A DNA stretch of 8,194 nucleotides, from positions 1-8,194 of the forward strand of contig JADGGV010000157.1 in NCBI GenBank assembly GCA_019689775.1, in the 5' to 3' direction. Origin of the DNA: Gemmatimonadota bacterium. GTDB lineage: Bacteria > Gemmatimonadota > Gemmatimonadetes > Longimicrobiales > RSA9. The notes beneath the pieces were generated by a model. It was not told where the DNA came from and did not search any database. It saw nothing but the letters and a program-made list of their open reading frames with translations. This document shows, piece after piece, positions 1 to 6,340 of this stretch; the first letter of the stretch is position 1; each line of letters starts with the position of its first letter. A program made the position numbers and the translations under genes.

Positions 1-66
1 GGGCGGGGGGGCGCGCCGCCCGGGGGCGGGCCGGGCGGCCGCGCGGCCGCCCCCCCCCCCCCCCCC
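1..66. other. Low-complexity G/C contig end, likely artefact
   Basis: The first 66 bases consist only of G and C and end in an uninterrupted run of 17 C (50-66). Normal mixed-composition coding sequence begins abruptly at about 67. Together with the mirror-image G run at the right end, this fits poly-G read tails from two-colour sequencing being assembled onto a contig end (they appear as poly-C on the left). No biological signal should be read from this stretch, and it truncates the gene that follows. Confidence 0.8.
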
Positions 67-738
67 GCCACACCGAGGCTGCCGGCCCCGGCTCGCGCCT
101 TTACCATCTTCCTCCTCGTCGTGCTGCCACCCGTCACCTGGTGGCAGGCGCGGGTCGCCGAGGCCGCGCCCGAGGCGGTCTCGCGCGGCGCCCTGTACCT
201 CAGCTCGGCCATCGCGCTCTGGGCTCTCGCCGGGGCCGCCCTCGCCGTCGCGCGCGCCAGCGACATCTCCGTCGCGACGATCGGCATCCGCCCCGTTCCG
301 CTCGCCGTGGCGGCCGGCTGGACCGCCGGGACCGCGGCCGGCGGGCTCGCGATCCTCGTCCTGGCCCGGCTGATGAGGGTGCGCGAGACGCGCACCGTGG
401 CGTATCTCGTTCCCGTCAGCGCGCCGCAGAAGGTGGGCTTCGCGTTCCTCGCCCTCACCGCCGGTCTGACGGAGGAGTTCGTCTTCCGCGGGTTCCTGCT
501 GGCCACGCTGGAGCGCGCCGCCGGCGGCCTGCTCCCGGCCGTCCTCACCAGCTCGCTCGTCTTCGGCCTGCTGCATGCGTACCAGAGCCTGTCGGGCACG
601 CTGCGCGCCACGCTCCTCGGCGCGCTCCTCGCCGCGCCGGTGGTCGCCACGGGGAGCGTCTACCCCGCCATGGCCGCGCACGCCGCGATCGATCTCGTGT
701 CCGGTCTGATCCTCGCCCCCTTCCTCCTCGACCGATGA
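67..738 (+). CDS. CPBP family intramembrane metalloprotease (CAAX protease-like), 5'-partial
   Basis: This is an integral membrane protein of the CPBP/ABI (Rce1-like) family, glutamate-type intramembrane proteases that cleave within or next to the membrane; bacterial substrates are mostly unknown. Numbered from the GTG at 121, the three family motifs are present in order: EEFVFR (E118, E119, R123), FGLLH (F148, H152) and HAAID (H187, D191). These supply the expected catalytic and metal-binding residues. Several hydrophobic segments surround them (about 22-45, 60-82, 103-116, 125-170, 180-203). GTG 121 is probably not the true start: the same frame stays open upstream and codons 97-120 encode AFTIFLLV, which continues into the residues after 121 as part of a first membrane helix. 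The real N-terminus is therefore lost in the artefactual contig end. The stop overlaps the next gene's ATG by 4 nt (ATGA), so the two are probably translationally coupled. The family call is firm; the substrate is unknown. Confidence 0.88.
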   Translation, partial: ATPRLPAPARAFTIFLLVVLPPVTWWQARVAEAAPEAVSRGALYLSSAIALWALAGAALAVARASDISVATIGIRPVPLAVAAGWTAGTAAGGLAILVLARLMRVRETRTVAYLVPVSAPQKVGFAFLALTAGLTEEFVFRGFLLATLERAAGGLLPAVLTSSLVFGLLHAYQSLSGTLRATLLGALLAAPVVATGSVYPAMAAHAAIDLVSGLILAPFLLDR

Positions 739-1790
739 CCGCCGCGTCCCACCACGCCCCCGGCGGCGGGTTCCGCAACCCCTGGCCGACGGCCGGCGGC
801 GACCGACACCGCTTCGCCGATGCTCTGCGCTGGCAGTGGCAGCGCCTTCGGTACGGCGTGCCGCCGGACCCGCCACGCGAGCTGCTGCCGGTCGTCCCCA
901 GCGACGTCGCCTGGCCCCGCGCCGCGGCCGGCGAGCTTCGTGTCACCTGGATCGGACATGCGACGTTCCTCCTTCAGGTCGGCGACTGGAACGTGCTGAC
1001 CGATCCGGTATGGAGCGCCCGCGCGTCGCCCGTGCAGTGGGCCGGGCCGAGGCGGCTGGTTCCGCCGGCGCTCCGCCTGGAGGAGCTGCCCCCGGTCGAC
1101 GTCGTCGTGCTCTCGCACGACCACTACGACCATCTGGACGCGCCGTCCGTCGATCGACTGCGCGACCGGTTCGGGGTCGCGCTCCGCTGGGTCACGCCGC
1201 TCGGCTACCGCGACTGGTTCCGGCGCCGCCGGGTGGAGGTGGTGGAGCTGGACTGGTGGGAGCGCGCCGTCCTCGAGGACGGCGCGCGCCGCCTCGAGAT
1301 CCATGCCGCACCGGCGCAGCACTGGACGCGGCGCACGCCACTGCGCGAAGCCGATCGCCTGTGGGCATCCTTTGCGCTGTTCGGCGCGTGCGGCGCCCGC
1401 GTCTTCTTCGCCGGCGACACCGGGTACTTCCCGGGGTTCATCGAGGTCCGGGACCGCCTCGGGCCGTTCGACGCGCTGCTTTTGCCGATCGGCGCGTACG
1501 AGCCGCGCTGGTTCATGCGGGCGGTGCACATGAATCCCGAGGAGGCCGTTCAGGCGTACGGAGATCTAGGGGGCTCGGGCATCCTCGTGCCGATGCACTG
1601 GGGTACGTTCCGGCTGACGGACGAGGACGTGCTCGAGCCGCCGCGCCGGCTCCGCGAGGCGGCCGCGGGCGCGATGCTCCGCCCTGAAAATGTTGCACTA
1701 CTGCGGCACGGCGAGACGGCGCGGATCCCCGTGGGCGCGCGGCTGCCCGATCGCGGAAACGATGATCCGGCACGGCCTTCGGCGCCGTGA
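735..1790 (+). CDS. MBL-fold metal-dependent hydrolase, NAPE-PLD/RomA/UlaG-like
   Basis: A 351-aa metallo-beta-lactamase-fold hydrolase. The metal site is complete: the signature SHDHYDHLD gives H128, H130, D132 and H133, followed by PAQHW (H196), FAGDTGY (D228) and PMHWGTF (H288). The N-terminal strands TWIGHATFLLQ and LTDPVW, and the HW in the H196 motif, are typical of the subgroup that contains N-acyl-phosphatidylethanolamine phospholipase D, RomA and UlaG-like proteins. In that subgroup the enzymes are zinc phosphodiesterases or lactonases. No signal peptide is seen, so it is likely cytoplasmic. The ATG at 735 is chosen because it overlaps the upstream stop (ATGA) and because the protein before it in this frame is an arginine/proline-rich shadow with no family features. 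A phospholipid-related substrate would suit coupling to a membrane protease, but that is only inference. Enzyme class is certain; substrate is not. Confidence 0.9.
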   Translation: MTAASHHAPGGGFRNPWPTAGGDRHRFADALRWQWQRLRYGVPPDPPRELLPVVPSDVAWPRAAAGELRVTWIGHATFLLQVGDWNVLTDPVWSARASPVQWAGPRRLVPPALRLEELPPVDVVVLSHDHYDHLDAPSVDRLRDRFGVALRWVTPLGYRDWFRRRRVEVVELDWWERAVLEDGARRLEIHAAPAQHWTRRTPLREADRLWASFALFGACGARVFFAGDTGYFPGFIEVRDRLGPFDALLLPIGAYEPRWFMRAVHMNPEEAVQAYGDLGGSGILVPMHWGTFRLTDEDVLEPPRRLREAAAGAMLRPENVALLRHGETARIPVGARLPDRGNDDPARPSAP

Positions 1791-1894
1791 TCCCGACGGC
1801 CGCCCCGACTGCGGGTGTCCGGAACACGCCTTGCAAAACGTTGCTTGACGACGGGTGTATGCTTCAGTGGGCGGCGTGGAGCCGACCCGCGATT

Positions 1895-1903
1895 CGAAGG
1901 GGG
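1895..1903 (+). promoter_or_regulatory. Ribosome binding site deciding the 1910 GTG start
   Basis: The purine-rich run GAAGGGGG sits 6 nt before GTG 1910. It is the only Shine-Dalgarno-like sequence near a candidate start of this gene and is the reason for rejecting the upstream GTG at 1787, which overlaps the preceding stop codon. Confidence 0.5.
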
Positions 1904-1909
1904 TTCGAA

Positions 1910-2332
1910 GTGTTGGTCCGGTGCTCGTTCGAGGAACTCGCCGCGCTGACTGCCGGAGCCGAGCGGACGCTCCAGACCGCGGCGGTGGGCGGTGCTGGCG
2001 TCGTCGCGCCGCCGCAGGAAATCGTCGACGTCGAGGCCCTCTTGCCGCGCCTCACCGGCGATCTCGACGTACGCACCCTCGCGGAGCAGCGCAGCCTCTG
2101 CCGCGCCGTCGATCTCATCCTCGAGACGCTCCGCGCCCGCATGGACGAGACGATCCTCGAGCAGTACGTGGGGGCCGAGGACGCCGTCGTCGCCTACTTC
2201 GATTACGCCCACGTGCTCACGATCCGCGAGCGGATCCGCCGGGTCGGCAAGGAGATGGAGGCGCTCATCGAGCTGATCACCGGCGCGCCGCCCACCGAGG
2301 ACAGCGCTCGCCGGATCACGTTCCCCGAGTAA
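1910..2332 (+). CDS. Conserved-looking hypothetical protein, 140 aa
   Basis: I cannot assign a function. From the GTG at 1910 the product starts MLVRCSFEELAALTAGAE and is a soluble, mostly helical, acidic-to-neutral protein without signal peptide, membrane helix or metal motif. Residues about 48-125 form long amphipathic helices rich in Glu/Arg/Leu (for example LCRAVDLILETLRARMDE and RERIRRVGKEMEALIELI), which could dimerise or bind a partner. GTG 1910 is preferred over the first in-frame GTG at 1787. A purine-rich Shine-Dalgarno-like stretch (GAAGGGGG, about 1895-1903) lies 6 nt upstream of 1910, while the residues encoded by 1787-1909 look like non-coding sequence. It stands 119 nt from the upstream gene and is closed by a strong terminator, so it is probably a single-gene unit. 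The N-terminal sequence recalls an uncharacterised family I associate with Gemmatimonadota; this needs a database search. Confidence 0.72.
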   Translation: MLVRCSFEELAALTAGAERTLQTAAVGGAGVVAPPQEIVDVEALLPRLTGDLDVRTLAEQRSLCRAVDLILETLRARMDETILEQYVGAEDAVVAYFDYAHVLTIRERIRRVGKEMEALIELITGAPPTEDSARRITFPE

Positions 2333-2381
2333 GCGGTCGGATCGCCGCGACCCGAACCCGCGCGGCTCGACGACCCGCCTG

Positions 2382-2418
2382 GCCCTCGGCCGGTCTCGCA
2401 CCGGCCGGGGGCTTTTCT
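2382..2418 (+). terminator. Intrinsic (rho-independent) terminator
   Basis: The left arm 2382-2394 pairs with 2400-2412 over 13 bp, including one G-T pair. The core CGGCCGGT/ACCGGCCG is perfect. The loop is 5 nt (CTCGC) and the stem is followed directly by TTTTCT (2413-2418). It lies about 50 nt after the stop of the 1910-2332 gene and would end transcription there before the convergent minus-strand peptidase gene. Confidence 0.88.
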
Positions 2419-2426
2419 GTGAGCGG

Positions 2427-2545
2427 AAGCCGTTGGAGGCCTACGACGGCGACGTTCGGCTGGCGCTCCCGGCGTACACCCGCGGTCCAGGCACGGTCGA
2501 TCGGCTCCTCGAGCGTGGCCGCAACCCGGAGAAGGGGGGCGCGGA
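2427..2545 (+). pseudogene. Remnant of a lytic transglycosylase (SLT) domain
   Basis: One frame (codons beginning at 2433) reads LEAYDGDVRLALPAYTRGPG followed by TVDRLLERGRNPEKGG. This closely resembles the C-terminal part of the SLT lysozyme-like domain of lytic transglycosylases, where the motif is usually G(D)xxLALAAYNAGPGxVxR followed by G.(D/N)P.NGY. Here Asn of the YNAGPG motif is replaced by Thr and the expected NGY is KGG. The similarity stops within about 40 codons on either side, the catalytic Glu region is absent, and the segment follows a terminator without an evident start or ribosome site. The frame stays open to the TAG ending at 2693, but the residues after about 2545 are Arg/Gly/Ser-rich and look non-coding. 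I read it as a decayed gene fragment. Confidence 0.5.
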
Positions 2546-2689
2546 CAGTGCTGGCCGCGCCGGCGGGATCGAGCGTTCACACCGCGGGGGTAAGGCGCGC
2601 AGCCCCGGCGCCGCGTCCGGGGTGAGGGAGGCGACGAAGCGGACGACGAGCCGGGGCTCGGGGAGCCGGCGCGGTCGCTGGCGGCCGAG
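2546..2689. other. Non-coding gap before the convergent peptidase gene
   Basis: With the remnant above, this completes the roughly 270-nt gap between the plus-strand terminator and the minus-strand peptidase stop. The only structures seen are short GC hairpins (CCCCGG/CCGGGG near 2602-2621 and GGCTC/GAGCC near 2655-2667). Neither has a T run on either strand, so I do not call a terminator for the peptidase gene. Confidence 0.5.
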
Positions 2690-5122
2690 CTAGCTGCCGT
2701 CCGCCCTGGAGCGCCCGTTCGCGGACAGGTATGTGTCGAACAGCGCGAGGATCCGACGGTACTCGTCGCTCCACGAACTGGGCTCGACGAAGCCGTGGTT
2801 CTCGACGGGGTAGACCGCCATCTCCCAGTTGCTCTTGTGGAGCTCGATGAGGCGCTGCGCGAGCCGCACGACGTCCTGGAAGTGGACGTTGGTGTCGACC
2901 ATCCCGTGGGCGATCAGGAGCGGCCGCTCGAGCCCCTCGGCGAAGTAGATCGGCGAGGACTGGCGGTAGGCCAGGGTGTCGCCCTGCGGGAGGTTCAGGA
3001 TCCGGTGCGTGTACCAGTGGTTGTAGTGCGCCCAATCGGTCACGGCGCGCAGCGCGGCGCCGGCGGCGAAGGCCTTCGGCTCGGTGAAGAGCGCCATCAA
3101 CGTGATGAACCCGCCGTACGATCCGCCGTAGATGCCGACGCGGGCGGGATCGACGCCCTCGTGCTCCGCGAGGTAGCGGAGTCCGTCGAGCTGGTCCGTG
3201 AGGTCCTTTCCCCCCATGTGGCGGTAGATGGCGGTGCGCCAGTCGCGCCCGTACCCCGCCGAGCCGCGATAGTCGATATCCAGCACCGTGTAGCCGCGGG
3301 ACGCCAGGAGGTGGTGGAACATGTACTCGCGGAAGTACGTCGACCACCCGCGCGTCACGTTGTGGAGGTAGCCGGCGCCGTGGACGAAGATGACGCCGGC
3401 GCCGTTGGGGCGCGCGCCGACGTCGCGGGGGCGATAGATGCGGGCGGGGACCTCGACGCCGTCGCGCGCGCGGAACGTCACGATCGCCGGCACGATCCAG
3501 TGATACGACAGCCATTCGGCCGTCGGCGACGTCGTGATCTGACGGAGCGGCGCGCCGGCCTTCGCCTCGGCCAGGAACAGCTCCGGCGGCCGGTTCGCGA
3601 GCGAGCGGATGATGGCGACGCGCTTGCCGTCGGGTGCGACGACGGCGTCATCGACGCCGTCGACCGGGGTGATGCGGGTCCGCGGACCGCCGTCGAGCGC
3701 CATCGTCCAGACGTGCTGCTCGAACGGTGAGCCTTCGCTGGTCGTGAGGAAGAACCGGTCGCGGGCCGGGGAGACGACGGCGGCGACGACTTCCCACGGC
3801 CCCTTCGTGAGCTGCCGGAGCGCCTGTCCGTCCGCGCCGACCTCGTAGAGGTGCGAGAAGCCGTCGCGCTCGCTCAGGAACCAGATCGTGCGCCCATCCG
3901 GCAGCCAGCCGGCGCAGCGCGCCGCCCACGTCTCGCAGGGCCCGCCGATCCAGGCGTCGTCGTGGTCGTGGGCGACGTCGGTGACCCGACCCGTCGTCGG
4001 GTCCAGCACGCCCAGCCACTGGTCCTTGTAGTCGTAGGAGACCGAGGCGACCAGGCCGAGCGCCGGGCGCGCCGGCTTGCCCCGCTCGGGCGCCGGCGCC
4101 CAGCCCAGGAAGCGCACCGTCGCGAACCGGCCGTGGCGTGGCCGATCCGCCGTGTCCGCGGCCGGCGCGCCGGGCGCGGGGTCGATCCACGTGAGCGCGC
4201 CGGTGCCGAGCTCGACCAGGGCGAGCCGCCCTTCCTCCTCGGCGTCGCCGACCTTCGTCCGCACCTCCTTCGTCTCGGTGTACCCGGAGAGCGTGACGTA
4301 GTCCGGCACGATGGCCTTGCGCGCGTCCTTGGCGGGCTTGCCGATCTCGACGACGGCCCAGCGGCCGGAGGGTTCGACCGCAAGGCCGAGCACCCGCTCG
4401 TCCCGCTCCAGGTACGTCGTCTTCGGCTGCCGCGCCTCACGCGCCTTCGCGAGCGAGTCCTCGTGCGCCTTCCGGGCCGCCTCGAGGCGCAGGTGCTCGA
4501 ACAGCTTCGTCTGCTCGTCCTCCAGGTGCTTGCGCTGGCCTTCCGCCTTCTCCTCCTTGGGCGCGGGACCGGCGCGGAGGTCCGTGAGCTGGCGCAGGCC
4601 GCCGTCGCGGAGGTCGAGCGCGAAGATGTTGGCCGGCCCGTCGCCGCCGCGCAGGAAGTAGACGGTCCGCCCGTCGGCCGCGAGGACGGGGTCCGACTCC
4701 GGGGCACGCGTGTCGGTGAGGCGCCGCACGGCGAGGCTGCGCCGGTCGACGAGGTAGAGATCGCCCCGGTACGCGCTCACGCGCCAGCGCCGATCGGCGG
4801 AGATGTCACCGGGGAGCGCCAGGACGCGCAGCGAATCGGCCGCCGCGTCGGAGAGCCGCTCCGGCGCGCCACCGGCGGCGGACGCGCGGTAGAGCGCGGG
4901 TTCCTCCGACCACGGGCGGCCGCCCGGCTTCCAGCGGAAGAAGATCCAGCGTCCGTCATCCGACCACCCCACTTGCTGCGGCGGATCGCCGACGAGTTCC
5001 GGGCCGCGCATGATGTTCGACACGGACAGGTCGAACGCCGGCGGCGCCTGTGCCGCGGCGGCGGCCGGAAGCAGGGCGGCGAGCAGGGTGGCGGCGAAGC
5101 GGAGCCGGGCCGGGATCGTCAT
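2690..5122 (-). CDS. Secreted S9 family (prolyl oligopeptidase/DPP-like) serine peptidase
   Basis: An 810-aa exported peptidase. Numbered from ATG 5122, it begins with a classic signal peptide (MTIPARLRFAATLL, then an Ala-rich stretch, likely cleaved near AAAAA-QAP, about residue 24). A beta-propeller of WD40/TolB-like repeats follows from about 45 to 540 (repeated patterns such as GWSDDGRWIFF, LAADGRTVYFL and WLPDGRTIWFLSERDG). The C-terminal alpha/beta hydrolase domain spans about 550-810. The catalytic triad is visible: S668 in GGSYGGF, D743 in MVDTNVHF and H776 in VENHGF, with VHGAGY for the oxyanion region. Such enzymes trim short peptides after the propeller filters substrates. A charged, helical insert (about 187-238, Lys/Glu/Arg-rich) interrupts the propeller. 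An ATG 30 nt upstream (5152) would place ten extra residues before the signal peptide, so 5122 is preferred; neither start has a good ribosome site. It lies 120 nt after the kinase gene on the same strand without a terminator between them. Subfamily (S9B versus S9C) is not settled. Confidence 0.92.
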   Translation of the reverse strand: MTIPARLRFAATLLAALLPAAAAAQAPPAFDLSVSNIMRGPELVGDPPQQVGWSDDGRWIFFRWKPGGRPWSEEPALYRASAAGGAPERLSDAAADSLRVLALPGDISADRRWRVSAYRGDLYLVDRRSLAVRRLTDTRAPESDPVLAADGRTVYFLRGGDGPANIFALDLRDGGLRQLTDLRAGPAPKEEKAEGQRKHLEDEQTKLFEHLRLEAARKAHEDSLAKAREARQPKTTYLERDERVLGLAVEPSGRWAVVEIGKPAKDARKAIVPDYVTLSGYTETKEVRTKVGDAEEEGRLALVELGTGALTWIDPAPGAPAADTADRPRHGRFATVRFLGWAPAPERGKPARPALGLVASVSYDYKDQWLGVLDPTTGRVTDVAHDHDDAWIGGPCETWAARCAGWLPDGRTIWFLSERDGFSHLYEVGADGQALRQLTKGPWEVVAAVVSPARDRFFLTTSEGSPFEQHVWTMALDGGPRTRITPVDGVDDAVVAPDGKRVAIIRSLANRPPELFLAEAKAGAPLRQITTSPTAEWLSYHWIVPAIVTFRARDGVEVPARIYRPRDVGARPNGAGVIFVHGAGYLHNVTRGWSTYFREYMFHHLLASRGYTVLDIDYRGSAGYGRDWRTAIYRHMGGKDLTDQLDGLRYLAEHEGVDPARVGIYGGSYGGFITLMALFTEPKAFAAGAALRAVTDWAHYNHWYTHRILNLPQGDTLAYRQSSPIYFAEGLERPLLIAHGMVDTNVHFQDVVRLAQRLIELHKSNWEMAVYPVENHGFVEPSSWSDEYRRILALFDTYLSANGRSRADGS

Positions 5123-5242
5123 CGGAGTCGTGTGTTGAGGACGGGGGCGCATACGGCTGAGCGAACGGGATCGGCGATGGCGGCCGCGCCGGTGCCGCGG
5201 CGGCGAACGGCCCGCGGCGCGAGTACGCCGCCGGCCGCGACC

Positions 5243-6340
5243 TCAGTCGCCGAAGGAGACGCCCATCTCGCGGGCGGTGCGGACCGCGTCGCCGTTCGGG
5301 TCGACGCGCTTGATCTCGGCGACGGCGCTCTCGATCGGCACGGCCACGACCTCGCCGTTCTGGAGCGCCACCATCTGACCGAACGCGCCTGCCTCGACCA
5401 GCCGCACCGCGGCCCCGCCGAAGCGCAGGCCGATGTAGCGATCATAGGCGATCGGCGAGCCGCCGCGCTGAAGATGGCCCAGCACGAGCGACCGTGTCTC
5501 GCGCCCGGTCTTCTCGTAGATCTCGCGCGCCAGCCGCTCCGCGATTCCGCCGTAGCGGGCGGCGTGCCCCGGCTGCGCCTCCTCGACGAGCGTGACCTGA
5601 CCGTTGCGCGGCCGAGCCCCTTCCGCCACCACGACGATGGCGAAGCGGCGCCCCTCCGCGTAGCGTGCCTGGATCTTCTCGCACACCCGGTCGATGTCGT
5701 AGGGGATCTCCGGGATCAGGATTACGTCGCACGTCCCGCTGATCCCGGCCTCCAGCGCGATCCACCCCGTGTGCCGCCCCATCACCTCGACGAGGAACAC
5801 CCGCTCGTGGCTCTCCGCGGTGGAGTGCAGCTTGTCCAGCGCCTCGGTCGCGGTCTGCACGGCCGTCTGGAAGCCGAACGTGACTTCCGTCACCGCCAGG
5901 TCGTTGTCGATCGTCTTCGGCACGCCGACGACCGGGACCCCCTTCTGCATCAGCCGGCACGCGATCTGGAGCGAGCCGTCGCCGCCCACGGCGATCAGGG
6001 CATCGAGCCCGTGGCGCCGGAACGCCTCCACGACCTCGTCCGAGCGGTCGATCGCGACGAGCTTGCCGTCAGGTCCTTCGACCGCCCACTCGAACGGGTT
6101 GCCGCGGTTCGTCGTGCCGAGGATCGTGCCGCCGAGATGGGTGATGCCGCGCACGGCCTGGCGGTCGAGCGGCACGATCACGTCGTCCCCGAGTAGGCCG
6201 CCGTAGCCCTTGCGGATGCCGTAGACCTCCCAGCCGCGTTGGGTGGCCGCGAGGACGACCGCACGGATGACGGCGTTCAGCCCCGGAGCATCGCCGCCGC
6301 CCGTGTTGATCGCGATGCGGCGAATCGGCCGAGCGCTCAC
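5243..6340 (-). CDS. pfkA: 6-phosphofructokinase, group III type (predicted ATP-dependent)
   Basis: A 365-aa cytoplasmic enzyme that phosphorylates fructose 6-phosphate to fructose 1,6-bisphosphate in glycolysis. Motifs in order are INTGGGDAPGLNAVIR (11-26), GGDGS (119-123), VPKTIDND (140-147, catalytic D145), MGRHTGWIA (187-195), PEIPYD (210-215) and GHLQRGGSP (about 288-298). With a constant offset of 18 to E. coli PfkA, G122 corresponds to G104 and K142 to G124. Gly at the first position favours ATP; Lys at the second is shared with PPi-dependent enzymes. This Gly/Lys combination is known from group III ATP enzymes such as those of actinomycetes. The GTG at 6340 is chosen because family homology starts within a few residues and GGGAG lies 8 nt upstream. 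The open frame extends to 6535, but that part is a shadow of the upstream selenoprotein gene. The start overlaps the selenoprotein stop by 4 nt (GTGA), implying translational coupling. Confidence 0.95.
   Translation of the reverse strand: MSARPIRRIAINTGGGDAPGLNAVIRAVVLAATQRGWEVYGIRKGYGGLLGDDVIVPLDRQAVRGITHLGGTILGTTNRGNPFEWAVEGPDGKLVAIDRSDEVVEAFRRHGLDALIAVGGDGSLQIACRLMQKGVPVVGVPKTIDNDLAVTEVTFGFQTAVQTATEALDKLHSTAESHERVFLVEVMGRHTGWIALEAGISGTCDVILIPEIPYDIDRVCEKIQARYAEGRRFAIVVVAEGARPRNGQVTLVEEAQPGHAARYGGIAERLAREIYEKTGRETRSLVLGHLQRGGSPIAYDRYIGLRFGGAAVRLVEAGAFGQMVALQNGEVVAVPIESAVAEIKRVDPNGDAVRTAREMGVSFGD

Noticed and set aside
141..734. Upstream extension of the MBL hydrolase frame
   Set aside because: Translation is an Arg/Pro-rich shadow of the CPBP protease; the real start is the ATG overlapping the protease stop at 735.
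1831..1863. Possible promoter for the 140-aa gene (TTGCAA or TTGACG with TATGCT at 1858-1863)
   Set aside because: Spacings of 21 nt and 7 nt are outside the normal range; suggestive location only, so not listed as a feature.
1787..1909. Earlier GTG start for the 140-aa unknown protein
   Set aside because: No ribosome site, overlaps the preceding stop, and the added residues do not resemble coding sequence; GTG 1910 has a ribosome site.
2602..2667. Short GC hairpins as a terminator for the minus-strand peptidase gene
   Set aside because: Stems of 5-6 bp without a T run on the minus strand.
3851..6196. 781-codon open frame on the plus strand, opposite the peptidase and kinase genes
   Set aside because: It is antisense to two unambiguous genes with full catalytic motifs; its translation is Arg/Asp/Val-rich without any domain. 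High G+C leaves few stops, so it is a shadow.
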